A DNA stretch of 64,000 nt. It comes from Roseiarcus sp963779095. Lineage in GTDB: Bacteria; Pseudomonadota; Alphaproteobacteria; Rhizobiales; Beijerinckiaceae. The position numbers and the translations under genes are program-made. The notes under the pieces are model-generated. The model made no database searches. It saw only the letters and a list, made by a program, of their open reading frames with translations, and was not told the origin of the DNA. Below, in pieces: positions 52,486 through 60,863 of this stretch. The stretch covers positions 1 to 64,000 of the forward strand of contig CAVZWU010000008.1 in assembly GCA_963779095.1 (NCBI GenBank), read 5' to 3'. Within the stretch, counting starts at the first letter, position 1; each line of letters begins with the position of its first letter.

Positions 52486-53555
52486 GGGCCCTTTTCTCCT
52501 TTGAGCGAGCCGATTCCAAGCGAACCATCCGGCGGCCGGGCCGTTGACGGCGCCGGTTCGGCCGTTGATTTCGCGGCAGGCGCGGCGCTGCCGGGGCGTC
52601 TTCGCCCAGCGCGTCCAGGAACGTCGCGGAGGGCACGAAAAACAGGGTTCCGGTCACCGCGCGGCTGAAGTCGAGCAGCCGATCATAATTGCCGGGCGGC
52701 TTGCCGATGAACATGTTCTCGATCATCTGCTCGGTCACCCGCGGCGTGCGGCAATAGCCGATGAAATAGGTGCCGTATTCGCCGCTCGCCGACCTTGCCG
52801 AAGGGCATGTTGTCGCGGACGATCTGAAATTCTTGCCCGTTCTCGGTGATGGTGGTCAGCGCATTGTGCGCCGAAGTCGGCTTGACCGAATCGTCGAGTT
52901 CGACGTCGGAGAGCTTCGTGCGGCCGATGATGCGCTCCTGCGTTTCGGTCGGCAGCGCGTTCCATCCGGCGAGATCATGCAGATATTTCTGCGTGATCAC
53001 ATAGCTGCCGCCGGCGAAGGCGGGATCCTCCGCGCCGATCAGCGCGGCGTCGATCACCGCTTGCCCACGCGGATTTTCCGTGCCGTCGACGAAGCCCAGA
53101 AGGTCGCGGTCATCGAAATAGCGAAAGCCGTGCACCTCGTCGACCGCGGTGACCGCGTCGCCGAGCTTGCGCCATGATCTGCGCCGCGATCTCGAAGCAC
53201 AGGTCCATCCGCTTGGCGCGGATATGGAACAGCAGATCGCCCGGGCGTTGCGATCGCGTGGCGCGATCCGGCCCGGAACTCGCGGAACGGGTGAAGTCGG
53301 CCGGGCGCGGGTCCCGAACAGCCGGTCCCAGGCGTCGGAGCCGATGCCCAGCACGCAGGAGAGCCCGGCTTCGAGATCGCGAAATTCAACCGCGCGAACC
53401 AGGCCCGCAAAGTCCGCGCAGAACGACCGCACGGCGGCGGCGATTGTCCTCGCCCGGATTGATCGTCACGACCAGGAAGATCGCGGCGCGCGTCAGCGGC
53501 GCCGATACCGGCTGTGCAACACGACGGCGTCGGTCTCTGAAGTCGTGTCGGCCAT
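52482..53555 (-). pseudogene. DyP-type peroxidase with encapsulin cargo peptide, several frameshifts
   Basis: Start MADTTSETDAVVLHS (ATG at 53555, GGGAGATC upstream). Family pieces in alternating frames are LTRAAIFLVVTINPGEDN, SCVLGIGSDAWDRLFG, then FRYFDDRDLLGFVDGTENPR with the GxxDG haem-peroxide motif, SYVITQKYLHDLAGWNALPT, DNMPFGKVGE and VTEQMIENMFIGKPPGNYDR. The C-terminus reads DGSLGIGSLKGEKGP, the canonical cargo-loading peptide for encapsulins. At least four single-base shifts are needed. Corrected length is about 357 residues. The haem enzyme is expected to be packaged in the shell encoded next. Confidence 0.88.
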
Positions 53556-53713
53556 CAGATCTCCCGCCCGCGTTTTCATGTCTGGACGGCGCGCGCGGAT
53601 CAAGACCTATCTTTCGATGACATTTCGCGGCGCGTTTTTCTGGATCTTGCGCGCAGCGCCGTCGAAGCGCAGTTTCGCGATCGCGCCAAATCGCGTAGCC
53701 TTCGAGGCCGCCC

Positions 53714-54207
53714 ATGTTTCCTCCCGACCTCATCGCCCGCGCCGCCGAGCTCATCGCCCGCTACCGGGCGGCGGGCCTCATGGCCGCGACGGCGGAATCG
53801 TGCACCGGCGGGCTCATCGCCGGGCTGCTGACGGAGATTCCCGGCTCTTCGGACATGCTCGAGCGCGGCTTCGTCGTCTATTCCAACGCGGCCAAGCAGG
53901 AACTGCTCGGCGTTCCGGCCGAGACGCTGGCGAGACCACGGCGCGGTGAGCGACGAGACGGCGGTGGCGATGGCGGAGGGCGCGCTCGGCGCCTCGCGCG
54001 CCGAGGTCGCGGTCAGCGTCACCGGAATCGCCGGGCCGGACGGCGGCACGGCGGCAAAGCCGGTCGGCCTCGTCCATTTCGCCTGCGCGCGGCGCGGCGA
54101 AGCCGACGGTCGCGCGCGAAGAGCGGTTCGGCGACATCGGCCGCGAGGCGGTGCGGCTCGCCTCGGTCAGGGTCGGCCTCGATCTGCTCGAGGCGGCGCT
54201 GCGCTAG
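53714..54207 (+). pseudogene. CinA C-terminal domain amidase (PncC-like), two frameshifts
   Basis: About 164 residues: MFPPDLIARAAELIARYRAA, ATAESCTGGLIAGLLTEIPG with the catalytic Ser, FVVYSNAAKQELLGV, then in another frame SDETAVAMAEGALGASRAEV, SVTGIAGPDGGTAAKPVGLV, and back to the last frame REERFGDIGREAVRLASVRV. The enzyme deamidates nicotinamide mononucleotide. Extra or missing bases near 53932 and 54110 break it. It lies in the indel-dense zone, so the real gene is probably intact. Confidence 0.85.
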
Positions 54208-54316
54208 CCTGTTAACTCCAGTCCCGTCGAATGAAGTTCATCAGCGCGAATGGAACGAGCGCGTCTCCGAAGTCCGTTCACTAGGACGCTGGGCGGCGAT
54301 TTTGGAGATGAAACCC

Positions 54317-54700
54317 ATGAATGCTCTCGGCCAGGACCCTGTTTGTTCTCCTTCTCGGCTGCGGCTTCGCCGGTTCGGCGCTCGCCGCGATGGACTCCGC
54401 CGACTCGCCGAGCGCTCAGAACGCACGCCCGACGCGCAAGCGCCAGCGCATATGAGCCAGAAGCTGCACGACGACCTCACCAAGGCCGGATTCACCGACA
54501 TCACCATCATGCCCTCGTCCTTCCTGGTCCGGGCCAAGGATTCGCAGGGCAATCCCGTGATGATGGTCATCAATCCGGATTCGCTGACCGAAGTGACGGA
54601 GCACACGCAGCGACCGAGCAGCACAAGGAGCGCCGCTCGCAGGCGCGATCAAGGGCGCGACCGAACAGCCCGATTCCCGCGCCCGCCTCCGAAGCCGTGA
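54317..54700 (+). pseudogene. Small secreted protein, frameshifted
   Basis: GGAGATG precedes the ATG. The signal peptide (ARTLFVLLLGCGFAGSALAA) and the mature core (HMSQKLHDDLTKAGFTDITI, MPSSFLVRAKDSQGNPVMMV, INPDSLTEV) are in different frames, needing shifts near 54335, 54425 and 54615. Rhizobial relatives are short exported proteins of unknown function with this KLHDDLTKAGFTDI pattern. Joined length is about 125 residues. Confidence 0.6.
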
Positions 54701-54738
54701 GCCAGGCGACCGGCGATCGCGCCGGCGTGCTCAGGCCT

Positions 54739-55197
54739 CTACGCGCGCCCGTAAACCACGTCGGCGCGCCGCTCGAAAGCGCCGGCGAATTTGCGGAACG
54801 CGGCGTCGAACATCGAGCCCATCAGCGCGCCGAGCGTGCGGCTCTTGAACTCGTAGTCGATGAAGAAGCCGACCCGCGAGCCGTCGCCTTCGGGCTTCGT
54901 CCTTGAAGGTCCAGATGTTTTCGAGCCGGCTGAACGGCCCGTCGATATATTCGACCCGCACCTTGAGATGGGCTTGTCGAGCGTGACCCGGCTCGTGAAG
55001 GTCTCGCGAATGAGCTTGTAGCCGACCGTCATGTCGGCGACGAGCGTCTCGCGGCCGTCCGGATCCTGCTTTCGGCTGCGCACCTTGAGCGCCTTGCATA
55101 GCGGAACGAATTCCGGATAGCGCTCGACGTCGGCGACGAGATCGAACATCTCGGCGGCGTTGTGGCGAACGCGGCGCTCGTCGCGGAACAAGGGCAA
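54739..55197 (-). pseudogene. RatA/Coq10-type START-like protein, two compensating frameshifts
   Basis: Start MPLFRDERRVRHNAAEMFDL, then DVERYPEFVPLCKALKVRSR, the SRPBCC/START-like fold of ubiquinone-binding Coq10 proteins (called RatA in E. coli). After RVTLDKP the family reading LKVRVEYIDGPFSRLENIWT lies in another frame between about 54975 and 54900. The first frame then returns with VGFFIDYEFKSRTLGALMGS and FDAAFRKFAGAFERRA. One base lost and one gained. Length 152 is normal. Sequence error likely. Confidence 0.85.
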
Positions 55198-55228
55198 GGT
55201 CAGCGGACCTCCGGCGCCCGCGTTGGGC

Positions 55229-55657
55229 TCAGTCCGTCAGGGTTTCGGCGCCGGCGCGGCGGGAGCGGCGGGCGGCAGGGGCGGCCGGAGCGGGCGCGCG
55301 GGGGCTGAGGCGCGCCGGACTCGCCTTCCATCTGCTTGAGCTGATCGAGAATATTGCCGGGCGAAATCGGGCGCGGGCGCGGTCTGCCCCGCCGGCGCCG
55401 GCCCGCTCTTCTCGAGGATCGAAGTGGGGCGCGCGGCTCCAGCTCGAGAGGATCGACATCAGGAGCGCGGTGGCGAAGAACAGCGCGCCGAGGATGGCGG
55501 TCGCCCGCGAGAGCGCGTTCGCCTGGCCGCGGCCGGTCATGAAGCTGCCGGTCCCCCCGCCCGTCCCGAGCGCGCCGCCCTCGGAGCGCTGCAGGAGGAC
55601 GACCCCGATCAGCGCGACGACGATCAGGATATGAATGACGATCAGAACGGATTGCAT
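55229..55657 (-). CDS. secG: Preprotein translocase subunit SecG, C-terminal tail frame uncertain
   Basis: Start MQSVLIVIHILIVVALIGVV at 55657. The first membrane helix, the LLQRSEGGALGTGGGTGSFM loop, TGRGQANALSRATAILGALF and the second helix FFATALLMSILSSWS are all intact. The Ala/Pro-rich tail after SSWSRAP reads more family-like in a shifted frame (SILEKSGPAPAGQTAPAPD), so an indel near 55425 is probable. SecG aids SecYEG insertion and export. Normally next to tpiA; here separated from it by 2.2 kb of scrap DNA. Confidence 0.9.
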   Translation of the reverse strand: MQSVLIVIHILIVVALIGVVLLQRSEGGALGTGGGTGSFMTGRGQANALSRATAILGALFFATALLMSILSSWSRAPHFDPREERAGAGGADRARARFRPAIFSISSSRWKASPARLSPRAPAPAAPAARRSRRAGAETLTD

Positions 55658-55863
55658 GAAGGTCTCGAACGGCCGGAGCGCCGGCCCCAAGGCCGGCGTC
55701 TCGAAAGATGGCGCGCTCCTAACATGGCGCAAGGGGGAACGCCAGTTTGGCGACTGGGGCGCCGCCCGGCGCTTTGCGCTTGCAAATTCGATCGCCCCGG
55801 ACGCTCGGCGAATACAACTTGAGGGGCGAGCTGTTCGAAACTGAAAGAAAGCGGACGAAAGAA

Positions 55864-55887
55864 AAAGAAAGCAAATTCGCTTTCTTT
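55864..55887. terminator. A/T-rich hairpin upstream of secG
   Basis: AAAGAAAGC-AAATTC-GCTTTCTTT is a perfect 9-bp stem at the start of an AT-rich stretch, with T-rich sequence on its right. It could terminate plus-strand transcription or be a recombination relic. Confidence 0.35.
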
Positions 55888-56129
55888 GCTTTCTTTTACT
55901 TTTCGAAATCGGGACTTTTCAAAGGGTTACGGCCGAAAAAAGTGGAAAAAATGTCTCCCTATCGCCATTCGCTCAGGGTTGCATTTCCATCTCGAACGCG
56001 TTGCTTTCTCCTTGTGGCCGCCCTCAGCCTGCATTCCACCGTGCACAAACGCTATCACAGATTTCTCTTTTTCGCAAGTAAAGTTGGGCGCTTCTGGCGC
56101 TAGCCTATTGTTTTCGATAAATACACTCT

Positions 56130-56290
56130 GCGGCCGTCATGGCCGGCCTTCGCTGCCGGCCATCCAAGCCGCCCGCCTTGATGATCTTTATCGCCAACAG
56201 ATAGTATTTTTTATCAGACACTTATCATGATCGGACTCATGTTCTCGTGGATGGCCGGGCCAAGCCCGGCCAGGACGCCTCCAAAACTGT
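56130..56290. repeat. REP-like palindromes
   Basis: Two GC-rich hairpins stand in otherwise AT-rich DNA: GGCCGG-CCTTCGCTG-CCGGCC near 56150 and GGCCGGGC-CAA-GCCCGGCC near 56255. They look like dispersed rhizobial palindromic repeats. No gene is seen from 55890 to 56320. Confidence 0.45.
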
Positions 56291-56321
56291 CGGACGACGG
56301 GTGCCGCTTGTCGGTACCGCA

Positions 56322-56480
56322 TCATTTTGAATTCTCGTATGCGTCAATCATGGTGACGATGTCCTCGATTGACCAAAGCGCTTGCTGACGCCAGCGGCCA
56401 TCGCCGGACTGATGCGAAGCGTCTTGTGGATGCGGGCGAAATTGTAGTGCATGTAGTGCAGGGAGACGAGGGCGCGTGCT
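56322..56480 (-). pseudogene. C-terminal remnant of an IS1-type transposase
   Basis: One minus-strand frame reads MHYNFARIHKTLRISPAMAA and GVSKRF; after a frameshift another reads ALWSIEDIVTMIDAYE and a stop. Together they match the ending of rhizobial IS1-like transposases. Only about 50 codons remain; no other part or terminal repeat is seen. Confidence 0.6.
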
Positions 56481-56523
56481 GCTTGTCTTGTCAAGCACAT
56501 CATTCAGACTCATCCCTCTGCTA

Positions 56524-57350
56524 TTACGTCCCGGTTTTGTTAAGAGCTTCCGGTTTACGCTCTGCTAAGGATGTGTCTAGTTGATTTATCGCGTCGAGAG
56601 AGAGGGCTATCCGTTTTTTTTCATATTCGTCGTATAATAACGCCGCTTGATCGCAGTACTTTCCCACAAAGGAAATATATAATCCCTCGCAACAATACGG
56701 ATATCGGTACTTTTACCAACGCCAGGTGCAATCTCTGCTGCCTTTTCGCGGCGACGTCGCAGCTAGGGCTGGCGCAAGTCCGAAGTATTGACATAACCAG
56801 CCTGCATAAGTCGCGATTTAGCGTGCCACGCCCAATTCCTATTGCCGCAAACCCTATATCGTCGAAGCAACTTGTGGTCCCATATTTATCTACTTCATAT
56901 ATATGAGAGATTCTCATTTTCGATCCGACAACTAATGCTTCCACTTCAGGACCGATGAAGCCTTGCAATGACCTGTAATCGAATCCACAAACCGATCTGA
57001 CATATCCTTTTGTTGGGCTAGAAATGTTTCTGTGTTTAAACCAATGGGCGCTAGGATAGAGATCTTCAGCTTGTTTCTGCCTGATAGATTGAATCGCCTG
57101 CCCATATATTAAGGCAATATTATTGGGAGACGCGTTAACATCGCCTTTAATTTGCTTGTGCGCAGCAAAAGAGCTTGAGAATGAACTGAATACTCCCCAG
57201 CAATCATAATAATGACACGCGGTGTAATATGACCGATTTTAAGTTGGTTAGGTTCATACTCCACATCACCTGCCGTTACCTTCTGTCTGACAGGGTGATT
57301 GCAGCAGCGCCTATTTCTGTCGGGTCTACCGCTTTAGCATAGTTAAATCG
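56524..57350 (-). pseudogene. Proteasome/Ntn-hydrolase-like gene, multiply frameshifted
   Basis: Minus-strand pieces in order: AVDPTEIGAAAITLSDRR; then TAGDVEYEPNQLKIGHITPR and VIIMIAGEYSVH; then SSSFAAHKQIKGDVNASPNN, ISHIYEVDKYGTTSCFDDIG and FAAIGIGRG; then KAAEIAPGVGKSTDIRIVAR and WESTAIKRRYY; then DEYEKKRIALSLDAINQLD and a stop at 56524. The SDRRxTAGDxxxEP and SCxDxxGFAAIGIG blocks resemble a bacterial family of 20S-proteasome-like Ntn hydrolases of unknown role. At least four indels are needed. Low GC and position between secG and tpiA suggest transfer followed by decay. Confidence 0.6.
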
Positions 57351-57467
57351 GAACAATGCTGAATACATACCGTCACGTCACGCCTCCGAAGCTTAGGCGG
57401 CCCCGCCTGGGAGGAAGATTATCAATCCTAATGGGGCGTGGAAATTGCCGAAACGGTCGCGGACCGA

Positions 57468-57709
57468 TTATTTGCCTTTTGGAGACCGCCAGCGCGATTT
57501 GGCCGCAAATCGCGCTATCTCGCTGCGCGCGACGGGGCCAAGCTTTCGGCTCTCGCTTTGCCCACTTGAGGCCACCGAGCTGGCAAATTCGATCGCTGGC
57601 AAACCGGCTCTGGTGATAATGTCTCGATCGTCTCTCCCACCGAGAGATCGACGATTAGCTTGCCTAGGTGGTTCGGATCGCGCAGGCGCTTGGGACGCTT
57701 TGGCGCCAC
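57468..57709 (-). pseudogene. Small conserved rhizobial protein, frameshifted
   Basis: From a GTG at 57709 the reading is APKRPKRLRDPNHLGKLIVD and LSVGE. Later GKARAESLAPSRA and, in another frame, RSEIARFAAKSRWRSPKGK with a stop. This matches a family of about 80-residue basic proteins common in Hyphomicrobiales (KRPRDP-QLAK-IVDIATGE ... ARAA-KRW). One indel near 57535 separates the parts. Function unknown. Confidence 0.5.
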
Positions 57710-57879
57710 GTTGGCAATGGCGCGGAGCCGTCGAGAAGCCAAGCGCCGCGCGAGTCCGCCGATTCCCAAACTGATGCACTACCCGCTTGTCTCATGACTT
57801 TTCGCGCCCTGAGAGGGCATGGCCTCTCGGTCGCCCTGGCTTGTGCGGCGGCGCCGCCGACCCGGGACGCCCTGCCGCC

Positions 57880-58638
57880 TCAGCGATAATGCGCGGCGAT
57901 CGCCAGAAATTCGGTCGCTTTCAGACTCGCGCCGCCGACCAGCGCTCCGTCGACATTGTCGAGGGTCAAAAGCCCGTGGCAATTGGTGGGGTTGACCGAT
58001 CCGCCATAGAGGACGCGAATTTTTGCGCACGGGGGCCCATACATGTCAGCGAGCATCGCCCGAATTCCATTGTGCACGGCGGCGACGTCCTTGGGCGTCG
58101 CCGTGACGCCGGTGCCGATCGCCCATCTCGGTTCGTAGGCGACCACGACGGTCTCGCTGGTCGCCCCCGGAGGCAGGGACCCTCGCAATTGCCGAATGAC
58201 CACGGCGGCCTGCTCGTCGGCTTCGCGCTGGGCTTGCGTCTCGCCGACGCACACGATCGGGATGAGGCCGGCCTTCAGCGCCGCTTCCGCCTTGGCGCGG
58301 ACAAGTTCGTCGGTTTCGTGATGATAAGTCCGGCGCTCGGAATGGCCTACGATAACGTAATTCGCGCCCGCGTCCTTGAGCATGGCAGCGGAAATGTCCC
58401 CGGTGAAGGCGCCGCTGACCTCGGTATAGCAATCCTGGGCCCCGAGGCTTAGCTCGCCGCCCTTGATCCTCCAGGCCGCTTGCGCGAGCAGCGTCGCCGG
58501 CGGGCAGACAAGGAGTTCGGCATCGCCGGATTCGCCCGCATCCGCCGCCTGCCGCATGGCGTCGATCTCGGCCAAAGACCCCGAAAGGCCGTTCATTTTC
58601 CAGTTGCCGGCGACCAACGGCCGCACGCCAGGGGTCAT
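57880..58638 (-). CDS. tpiA: Triosephosphate isomerase
   Basis: 252 residues from the ATG at 58638, chosen because GGGGAGGG lies upstream and conserved sequence (MTPGVRPLVAGNWKMNG) starts there; the frame is open 240 bases further upstream. Catalytic residues are Lys in NWKMN, His in VIVGHSERR near 97 and Glu in VAYEPRWAIGTG near 168. The phosphate loop is YGGSVNPTN. Glycolysis/gluconeogenesis and Calvin-type metabolism. Confidence 0.97.
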   Translation of the reverse strand: MTPGVRPLVAGNWKMNGLSGSLAEIDAMRQAADAGESGDAELLVCPPATLLAQAAWRIKGGELSLGAQDCYTEVSGAFTGDISAAMLKDAGANYVIVGHSERRTYHHETDELVRAKAEAALKAGLIPIVCVGETQAQREADEQAAVVIRQLRGSLPPGATSETVVVAYEPRWAIGTGVTATPKDVAAVHNGIRAMLADMYGPPCAKIRVLYGGSVNPTNCHGLLTLDNVDGALVGGASLKATEFLAIAAHYR

Positions 58639-58674
58639 GTCAGCCCTCCCCGCCTCTTTCGGTAACTGCCCAGC

Positions 58675-58805
58675 TGGACTCCGGGCCTCGTCCTGAGGCG
58701 CCGCGAAGCGGCCTCGAAGGACGCTCCAGGACGCGCCGACCTGGACCATCCTTCGAGACGCCGCGCTCTGCGCGGCCCTCAGGATGAGGTCCGCGGGGTT
58801 CGGCG
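58675..58805. repeat. Dispersed intergenic repeat
   Basis: CCTGAGGCGCCGCGAAGCGG and GGACGCTCC are mirrored by GTCCTTCGAGACGCCGC-like and CCTCAGGATGAGG stretches. It is a long imperfect inverted repeat of a kind common between alphaproteobacterial genes, lying in the tpiA/ppiD divergent region. Confidence 0.5.
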
Positions 58806-58963
58806 CCATTCCGAAGCTCCACCTAAGCCCTCCCGCCTCTTTCGTCGGCCGGGTTGTTATCATGCAGCCCCGCCTATGCAAAACGCACGGGCGCCGCTAG
58901 ATAGGGCGCGCTCGCTGGCCCGAAATCAGAAAGGGAGGGAGCGGAAAGGCGGATTACGGCGAA

Positions 58964-60859
58964 ATGCTCGCATCGATGCGCAACGCGGCTCAGGGAGTCG
59001 TCGGCAAGGCGGTCATGACCGTCGTCATGGGGCTCATCATCGTCAGCTTCGTCATCTGGGGCGTGGGCGACATGCTGCGCGGCTTCACCACCTCGACCGT
59101 CGCCTCGGTCGGGGGGATAAAAATTTCCGCCCAGGAATACCGCGTCGCCTATGATCGGGCGATCCAGCAATATCAGCGCCGGTTCCGCCGCCCGCTCACC
59201 AACGAGGAGGCCCGCCAGCTCGGCCTCGACCGCAGCATCCTGCAGCAATTGCTGAACGAAGCGGCGGTCGACGACGAGGCGCACAAGCTCGGTCTCGACA
59301 TTTCCGAAAACGCGCTGCGCGCAGTCATCACCTCGAACCCGAATTTCCAGGACAAGTCCGGCGCGTTCGACCCGAGCCGCTTCGAATCCGCGCTGCGCGA
59401 CATGGACATGAACGAGCGCGGCTTCGTCTCGGAGCTGCGCAAGCAGGTCTTGAGGCAGTTCATCGTCGGCGCGCTGACGACGGGCATCACCGCCCCCAAG
59501 GCCGAGACCAAGGCGGAAGCCGATTACCGGGGTCAGACCCGGTCGGCTGATTATTTCCTGCTTCCAGCTTCCGCGGCGGGCGAGATCCCCGCCGCTTCCG
59601 AGAGCGAGCTCAAGACCTTCTACAACGATCGCAAGTCGAGCTACCGCGCGCCCGAATACCGGGGCATGACCATTCTGGCGCTGGAGCCGAACACGATCGC
59701 CAATCCGGCCGAGGTGAGCGACGCCGACGCCGAGGCCGCCTATCAGAAGCTCGCCGGCAAGGATCCCAAGTTCGGCGCGCCCGAGAAGCGCGATTTGCAG
59801 CAGATCCTGTTTCACAGCGAGGCCGACGCCGAGGCCGCCGAGGCCAAGATCAAGGCCGGCGCGAGCTTCGAGGACCTCGTCAAAGAGCGCGGCCTGAAGC
59901 CCGAAGACACCGACCTTGGCCAGACCACCAAGGACGCGATGCTCGACCAGGCCGAGGCCGACGCTGTGTTCGCTCTTCCGCAAGGGGGCGTCAGCGGCGT
60001 ATTGAAGACGCAGTTCGGTCCCGTCATCGTTCGCGTCAAGAGCATCATTCCGTCCACGGTGAAACCGTTCAAGGAGGTCGCCGAGGAGGTGAAGCGCGAG
60101 GTCTCCGCCTCGCGCGCGGGCGACAAGATCCAGGCCCTGCACGACAAGATCGAGGATCTCCGGGTGTCCGGCAAAAGCATCCTCGAAGCCGCGAAGGCGG
60201 TCGGCCTGACCGGGCGGACGATCGACGCCGTCAACGCGCAGGGACGCGACCCGAAGGGCGCGCCGGTCGACCTGCCGGACGCGGCCGACCTCATACGCTC
60301 CGCCTTCGCTTCCGACGTCGGGCTCGACGAGGCGCCGCTGGAGACGAAGGACGGCGGCTTCGTCTGGTTCGACATCACCAAAATCGATCCGGCGCATGAC
60401 CTGACGTTCGATGAGGCGAAGCCGGAGGTCGAGAAGCAATGGCGCGCCGAACAGGTCGACAAGGCGCTGGCGGGCAAGGCGGATGATCTCGTCAAGGAGA
60501 TCAAGGCCGGCGGAAACATCGCGAGCGTCGCGAAAAGCGCGGGCGCGGAGGTGAAGACGGCGACGGACGTGCATCGCGCCGAGCAATCGAGCCTGCCGGA
60601 ATCGGTCGTGGCCGCCATCTTCCGCGAGCCGGCCGACGGCGAAGGCTCCGCCGCGACGCCGGACGGAAGGGTGGTGTTCAAGATCACCGCCGACCGGACG
60701 CCGCCGGTCGATTTCGCCGACGCGCGCGTCAAGGGGATGGCTACCGAACTCGGAAATTCGACCCGCGACAGCCTGCTCGACCAGTATGTCGGCGCCCTGC
60801 GCCGCACGCTCGGCGTCGCCGTCCATCGGGACGTCCTGCAGTCCGCCGAAGGCAGCTGA
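58964..60859 (+). CDS. PpiD/SurA-type peptidyl-prolyl isomerase, membrane anchored
   Basis: 631 residues. One N-terminal transmembrane helix (AVMTVVMGLIIVSFVIWGVG) anchors the protein. A SurA_N-like chaperone region follows (VASVGGIKISAQEYRVAYDR, LLNEAAVDDEAHKLGLDIS). A PpiC parvulin domain lies near 250-370 (KRDLQQILFHSEADAEAAEA, GVSGVLKTQFGPVIVRVKSI) and a long C-terminal chaperone region ends at the stop. It assists folding of exported proteins at the inner membrane. It is divergent from tpiA and four bases before trpE, the usual local order. Confidence 0.93.
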   Translation: MLASMRNAAQGVVGKAVMTVVMGLIIVSFVIWGVGDMLRGFTTSTVASVGGIKISAQEYRVAYDRAIQQYQRRFRRPLTNEEARQLGLDRSILQQLLNEAAVDDEAHKLGLDISENALRAVITSNPNFQDKSGAFDPSRFESALRDMDMNERGFVSELRKQVLRQFIVGALTTGITAPKAETKAEADYRGQTRSADYFLLPASAAGEIPAASESELKTFYNDRKSSYRAPEYRGMTILALEPNTIANPAEVSDADAEAAYQKLAGKDPKFGAPEKRDLQQILFHSEADAEAAEAKIKAGASFEDLVKERGLKPEDTDLGQTTKDAMLDQAEADAVFALPQGGVSGVLKTQFGPVIVRVKSIIPSTVKPFKEVAEEVKREVSASRAGDKIQALHDKIEDLRVSGKSILEAAKAVGLTGRTIDAVNAQGRDPKGAPVDLPDAADLIRSAFASDVGLDEAPLETKDGGFVWFDITKIDPAHDLTFDEAKPEVEKQWRAEQVDKALAGKADDLVKEIKAGGNIASVAKSAGAEVKTATDVHRAEQSSLPESVVAAIFREPADGEGSAATPDGRVVFKITADRTPPVDFADARVKGMATELGNSTRDSLLDQYVGALRRTLGVAVHRDVLQSAEGS

Positions 60860-60863
60860 CCGC

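Noticed and set aside
55747..56103. 118-codon frame upstream of secG as a new gene
   Set aside because: It crosses the A/T-rich hairpin, has no ribosome binding site and no motif.
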